From assembly GCA_034437555.1 (NCBI GenBank), contig DAOTTQ010000077.1:36078-100077 (forward strand): a stretch of 64,000 bases of DNA, read 5' to 3'. The notes under the pieces are model-generated. The model ran no database searches. It was not told where the DNA came from and saw only the letters and a program-made list of their open reading frames with translations. Source of the DNA: JANWYT01 sp034437555 (GTDB taxonomy: Bacteria; Chloroflexota; Anaerolineae; Aggregatilineales; Phototrophicaceae). Both the position numbers and the translations under genes were made by a program. Positions 60,686 through 64,000 of the stretch are shown piece by piece; positions within the stretch are counted from its first letter, which is position 1, and every line of letters starts with the position of its first letter.

Positions 60686-61634
60686 GAACGGCTCTTACCC
60701 CATGTAAGGATGTAGCGTGGCGTAGCGCGTTACGAATGGCTTGTGACATGGCTTCTGCCCCATACGCCCCCACCACACTCGGATTCGCGTTTATTTCGCC
60801 TGTGGCTAATGCAAATATAGCGTCCCCATCAAACATCGTATGCGAGGGGTTAATGGCGCGTGCGATGCCATCGTGTGCCATCTGCGCCACCTTATGAGTA
60901 TGCGCTTTACTTAGTTTGGCGTTGGTTGCCACACAGCCAATCACAGTATTTTCGCGGTTTTGAGGGCGTTCTGAAAATGCCAACGTCTTAAACACATTCA
61001 ACATACCCTCAAAGCCTTGGTTATCAGGAAGGCGCACCCCACCTAATACCTGCCCTGCTTCATCCAGCACATCACCTACAGAATTTACCGCCACAATCGC
61101 CGCTACAAAAAGTCCATTGCCTAGGTCAATACTTGCCGACCCCAAACCGCCTTTGGTAGCTAAAGGAACACCCCTAAACGCCCCACAGATTGCCCCTGTA
61201 CCTGCGCCAACTGTCCCTTGTGCCACAGCCTCACCAGAAGCATCCGCACACGCCATATAGCCATGCTCGGCAGTAGGGCGTGCGTTTTCATCACCCACCG
61301 CCAAATCAAACAAAATTGCCCCCGACACAATCGGCACAAGATAGCCCCGTGAGGAACGATACCCCATATTATGCTGTTCCATATAGCGCATCACGCCATC
61401 GCCCACCGCCAGCCCATAAGCACTTCCACCAGAAAGGAAAATTGCACTCACCTCTTCTACCATATTTTCAGGGCGCAATAAGTCGGTTTCGCGGGTGCCG
61501 GGTGCGCCACCTCGAACATCCACCGCACCCACCGTATGTGGAGGGCAAAGAATGACAGTACACCCTGTACCCCCGTCTAAATCGGTGTAGTGTCCAACGC
61601 GAATCCCTGTAATATCTGTAAGTGTGCCATTCAT
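60678..61634 (-). CDS. P1-family (DmpA/S58-like) peptidase
   Basis: A 318-residue protein. The start at 61634 (MNGTLTDITGIRVGHYTDLDGGTGCTVILCPP) has GGAG 9 bases upstream; a longer frame is less likely. GGAPGTRETDLL, FLSGGSAYGLAVGDGVMRYMEQ and GTVGAGTGAICG are hallmarks of the DmpA/P1 family of self-processing Ntn hydrolases, with a central N-terminal-nucleophile region around IVAVNSVGDVL. Family members are aminopeptidases or amidases; the substrate is unknown. It is the upstream partner of the membrane protein gene. Confidence 0.88.
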   Translation of the reverse strand: MNGTLTDITGIRVGHYTDLDGGTGCTVILCPPHTVGAVDVRGGAPGTRETDLLRPENMVEEVSAIFLSGGSAYGLAVGDGVMRYMEQHNMGYRSSRGYLVPIVSGAILFDLAVGDENARPTAEHGYMACADASGEAVAQGTVGAGTGAICGAFRGVPLATKGGLGSASIDLGNGLFVAAIVAVNSVGDVLDEAGQVLGGVRLPDNQGFEGMLNVFKTLAFSERPQNRENTVIGCVATNAKLSKAHTHKVAQMAHDGIARAINPSHTMFDGDAIFALATGEINANPSVVGAYGAEAMSQAIRNALRHATSLHGVRAVHD

Positions 61635-61724
61635 AAGGCTTGCTCCATTTTTATAAACAATAAGGGCGATGTTAGTACGTAACATCGCCCCAAAACCATA
61701 TCATTATTGTGTGGGATTCGTCAA

Positions 61725-63725
61725 TTACCGCTTAGCATCCAGCGCACTTATTGCATAATCCAATATCACATCACCTGTTGTAAAGAGGGTTTCTTCAGTC
61801 ACAGGCACAAGCACAGTGGGTACGACACCAATGCCTTCAATATGGATATTTCCATCTGCATCTACGGCGCGTCCTACAGTCAGTTGCATCGTGATATCAT
61901 TAGGCATAAAGAATCGCTCCACGCTACCCCCTAAGCCCCCTGTAGGGTATTGTCCTACAACATCTGCACGATTACCCCGTGTCATGTTCCAAGAGAAAAA
62001 TTCGCACGCGCTTAAGCAATTGGGCCCCACTAGCACAGCCACATTCCCACGATAGCGCAGAGGTTCGGGTGCAAGGAAAAAGCTCTCTCTGCGGTTAGGG
62101 TCAAAGTAAAAGTCATTTAGGCTTTCATCATAGCGTCCAGAATTGCCCAATGGATATTCTTCATCAAAGAAGTACGATGCCATTTGGTCTGCTAAATAAC
62201 CGCTACCACCGCCATTACTCCGCATATCAATGATAATGCCCGTGACTTCGTTTGCGTTGGCTTGGGATAACATGCGTTCCCATAGGTTAATGCTTAGGCG
62301 TTCATCATCAAAGAACGACGTAATTTGCACGTACAAATAGCCACTAGGCAAAAGGCGATATTCCACAGGAAGCGCATAGGGGCTGCCATCGCGGTTAAAC
62401 GATGAGAAATTAAAGCTATCGCGCTCCGCTGTGGTACGCATACTAGCCGTGCGGGGTTCAGCATCGTTAAGGTTCTTAAAAGTCACATCAACCACTGTTC
62501 CAGAGGGAAAGCGCACCGCATAGCGCAATTGTTGTAAGCGTCTAAAGTGTTCTGTGCTAAAGGGAGCAGACCACGCAATGGCTTCTGAAACAACTTGGTT
62601 AATAGGAGTACCGTTAATGGCAATAATTTCTGCACGGGGCTGAATGCCCGCAATAGACGCAGCACCGCCTTCTGTGATGAAGTTGGTAATCACACGCCCA
62701 TCGTCAAGTTCACGAATTGCCATCCCTAGCCCGCCTTCGGTTGCTGCTAAGAAAGCATTGTAGGTAGTAGGGGTAAACGACACAGACACATGCCCATCAG
62801 GGATTTGCCACGCAAACTCGGATAACGCGAGCGAATAAGCATCTGCATCTCGTGTTGCTTCTGCCTCTTCCATACGGGGGCGAAACTGGGCTTTTAGTGC
62901 ATCCCAATTGATACCCTTATATTCTGTAAATGCGTATTGTGTGCGGAATTTTTCCACCATCGCATCAAAAGCTTCTGTATAACTTAATGCTGAAAAATCG
63001 TCCGCGCTCGCGCCGTCGCCCTCTAACAAATCCATGGTCACATAGCGAGAACGGTCAAAAGTAAACGTGGGTTGGCTCATATCAACTACAGTATAGCCCG
63101 AAGGCAAGCTCACCAATGGGTCATCTGCGGTAAAGAGTCTGCCATCTGCACCCCATCCCTCAGGAAACGGCAGATTGGGGCTGGGTGCATAGACTAACAC
63201 CTTACCGCCCACATACTCGCCTAGCGTTTCAGCATCACTGCTTACCAATGTAGACGCATAAGCCGATGACCATCCCCCGCCGTATTGGTCACGCTTCTCT
63301 AAAAAGGCATCGCCCCAAATATTAGACCAATACGCCACGGCAAACACCATGACATCAGGCGAGCCATCGTTGTTAATGTCACTTAGTGCGCCCTGTGGTT
63401 CTATGGGTAGCGCAAGGCTGTATGTAAATGGCGATGTATAAAAATCAGAAGTAATTTGACCGATTGTTTGCGATTCTGGCGGAAATAAATAACCGCGATT
63501 TCGCTGAACAAAGCCTGTTTGGTCTTCTAGGATAATCAAAGGTTCAGAGACCCCTGATGTGAAAAAGGCGTTGGTATACGCCACGGAACCCCTGACGAGT
63601 ACCGCACCGCCCTCATCGTTTTGGATAGTTGCCGGAACAATGGGGTTTTCGTCCTCCCCGATAGCACCTGCAAACGAAACAGCAAACAGTAACATCACCA
63701 GTGAAAAGCTATAACGAACCTTCAT
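61725..63725 (-). CDS. Secreted S41-family peptidase (tail-specific protease-like)
   Basis: A 666-residue protein. The start at 63725 is the second of two adjacent ATGs, with GGAG six bases upstream; a signal peptide (MKVRYSFSLVMLLFAVSFAGA) follows. Residues 20-255 are a large N-terminal region of unknown fold. A helical part is followed by a PDZ-like domain (GGLGMAIRELDDGRVITNFITEGGAASIAGIQPRAEIIAINGTPI), and then by the S41 core: GIIIDMRSNGGGSGYLADQ and VLVGPNCLSACEFFSWNM, where the Ser after CL is the likely nucleophile. Ends at TAA without a lipobox or anchor. Confidence 0.87.
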   Translation of the reverse strand: MKVRYSFSLVMLLFAVSFAGAIGEDENPIVPATIQNDEGGAVLVRGSVAYTNAFFTSGVSEPLIILEDQTGFVQRNRGYLFPPESQTIGQITSDFYTSPFTYSLALPIEPQGALSDINNDGSPDVMVFAVAYWSNIWGDAFLEKRDQYGGGWSSAYASTLVSSDAETLGEYVGGKVLVYAPSPNLPFPEGWGADGRLFTADDPLVSLPSGYTVVDMSQPTFTFDRSRYVTMDLLEGDGASADDFSALSYTEAFDAMVEKFRTQYAFTEYKGINWDALKAQFRPRMEEAEATRDADAYSLALSEFAWQIPDGHVSVSFTPTTYNAFLAATEGGLGMAIRELDDGRVITNFITEGGAASIAGIQPRAEIIAINGTPINQVVSEAIAWSAPFSTEHFRRLQQLRYAVRFPSGTVVDVTFKNLNDAEPRTASMRTTAERDSFNFSSFNRDGSPYALPVEYRLLPSGYLYVQITSFFDDERLSINLWERMLSQANANEVTGIIIDMRSNGGGSGYLADQMASYFFDEEYPLGNSGRYDESLNDFYFDPNRRESFFLAPEPLRYRGNVAVLVGPNCLSACEFFSWNMTRGNRADVVGQYPTGGLGGSVERFFMPNDITMQLTVGRAVDADGNIHIEGIGVVPTVLVPVTEETLFTTGDVILDYAISALDAKR

Positions 63726-63803
63726 CATACACTCCAAACGCAAACAAGCACTTTTAGTATTACACGCCAAAAACGTAACCTAGCCATTACGAAATTATAG
63801 CGC

Positions 63804-63841
63804 AAAAAAAGAGGACAACACCAAATATCGGGCGTTGTCCT
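63804..63841 (-). terminator. Terminator of the rRNA operon
   Basis: Minus-strand stem AGGACAACGCC / GGTGTTGTCCT with an 8-base loop and T7. It lies about 75 bases beyond the 5S rRNA 3' end. Confidence 0.85.
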
Positions 63842-63916
63842 TTAATATGAGACATTTTTCATAATCATTAGCCATATAAACACGCAAAAAAAAACAAGGC
63901 AATGAGATTTACATTA

Positions 63917-64000
63917 AGTTGGCAGCGGCTTACTCTCCCACACCGTTACCAGTGCAGTACCATCAGCGCTTGTGGGCTTAACTTCCGGGTTCGGAATGGG
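63917..64000 (-). rRNA. rrf: 5S rRNA, partial (3' portion)
   Basis: The minus strand reads CCGAACCCGGAAGTTAAGC, GATGGTACTGC and GGTGTGGGAGAGTAAGCCGC, the conserved loops and helices of bacterial 5S rRNA, ending near GCTGCCAACTT. The 5' part is beyond the window, and the 23S gene probably lies further right. Confidence 0.94.

Overview
The window looks like a chromosomal contig from a Chloroflexota bacterium, probably Anaerolineae-like. I infer this from gene content: secreted proteins with Pro/Thr-rich linkers, a giant kinase-STAND-WD40 receptor, an FMN-riboswitch-controlled ribXY-type transporter, and a complete livKHMGF operon. No phylogeny was run. Base composition is moderate, Shine-Dalgarno sites are clear (AGGAG/GGAG), and most operons end in simple hairpin terminators, which I used to set gene boundaries.

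Layout. 1-13.7 kb: end of a beta-propeller protein, fabG, an enoyl-CoA hydratase, a HIT protein, a membrane-anchored DsbA-like protein, an M4-like metallopeptidase, acnA, an MFS exporter, an alkaline-phosphatase-superfamily phosphodiesterase, nusB and small or membrane proteins. 13.7-22 kb: a mostly minus-strand block with comEC (degenerate C-terminal hydrolase domain), a coiled-coil protein, coaD, recG, a DegV protein, rpmB (+) and rpe. 22-28.7 kb: an EamA permease and the branched-chain amino-acid ABC operon livKHMGF. 28.7-32 kb: rlmN, a Pro/Thr-rich anchored protein and a CPBP protease. 32.1-33.5 kb: two tRNA-Ser genes followed directly by a serine-recombinase remnant and AT-rich sequence with orphan ORFs, the likely scar of an integrated element. 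33.5-42.5 kb: a glycan-use cluster with a secreted GH99-like enzyme (+) and, on the minus strand, a LacI regulator, sugar-binding protein, two permeases, a secreted arabinofuranosidase-like enzyme and a GH1 beta-glucosidase. 42.7-50.4 kb: a phosphodiesterase downstream of a 1505-residue kinase-STAND-WD40 protein, a YcaQ-like DNA glycosylase and a SIS protein. 50.4-54 kb: an acidic TPR-like membrane protein, rpsT, an orphan regulator with a degenerate receiver, an M20 peptidase and a zinc ribbon. 54-56.4 kb: ribY and ribX under an FMN riboswitch. 56.4-63.8 kb: a PhoR/PhoB-like two-component pair, a polytopic membrane protein, a P1 peptidase and an S41 protease. The window ends in the 3' part of a minus-strand 5S rRNA, so an rRNA operon lies beyond the right edge.

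Most notable points. The sugar-binding protein gene is split by an exact 31-bp tandem duplication; deleting one copy restores one continuous frame. The FMN riboswitch has an unusually structured linker and a terminator whose T-tract nearly touches the ribX start codon. The lacI promoter carries a near-palindromic LacI-type operator directly downstream of its -10 box, which explains autoregulation of the glycan operon. Both SBP-first ABC operons carry a strong stem-loop immediately after the binding-protein gene. The tRNA-Ser terminator reads into the coding frame of the recombinase remnant, placing the junction of the lost element. I saw no CRISPR array, intact transposon or recognisable defence island.
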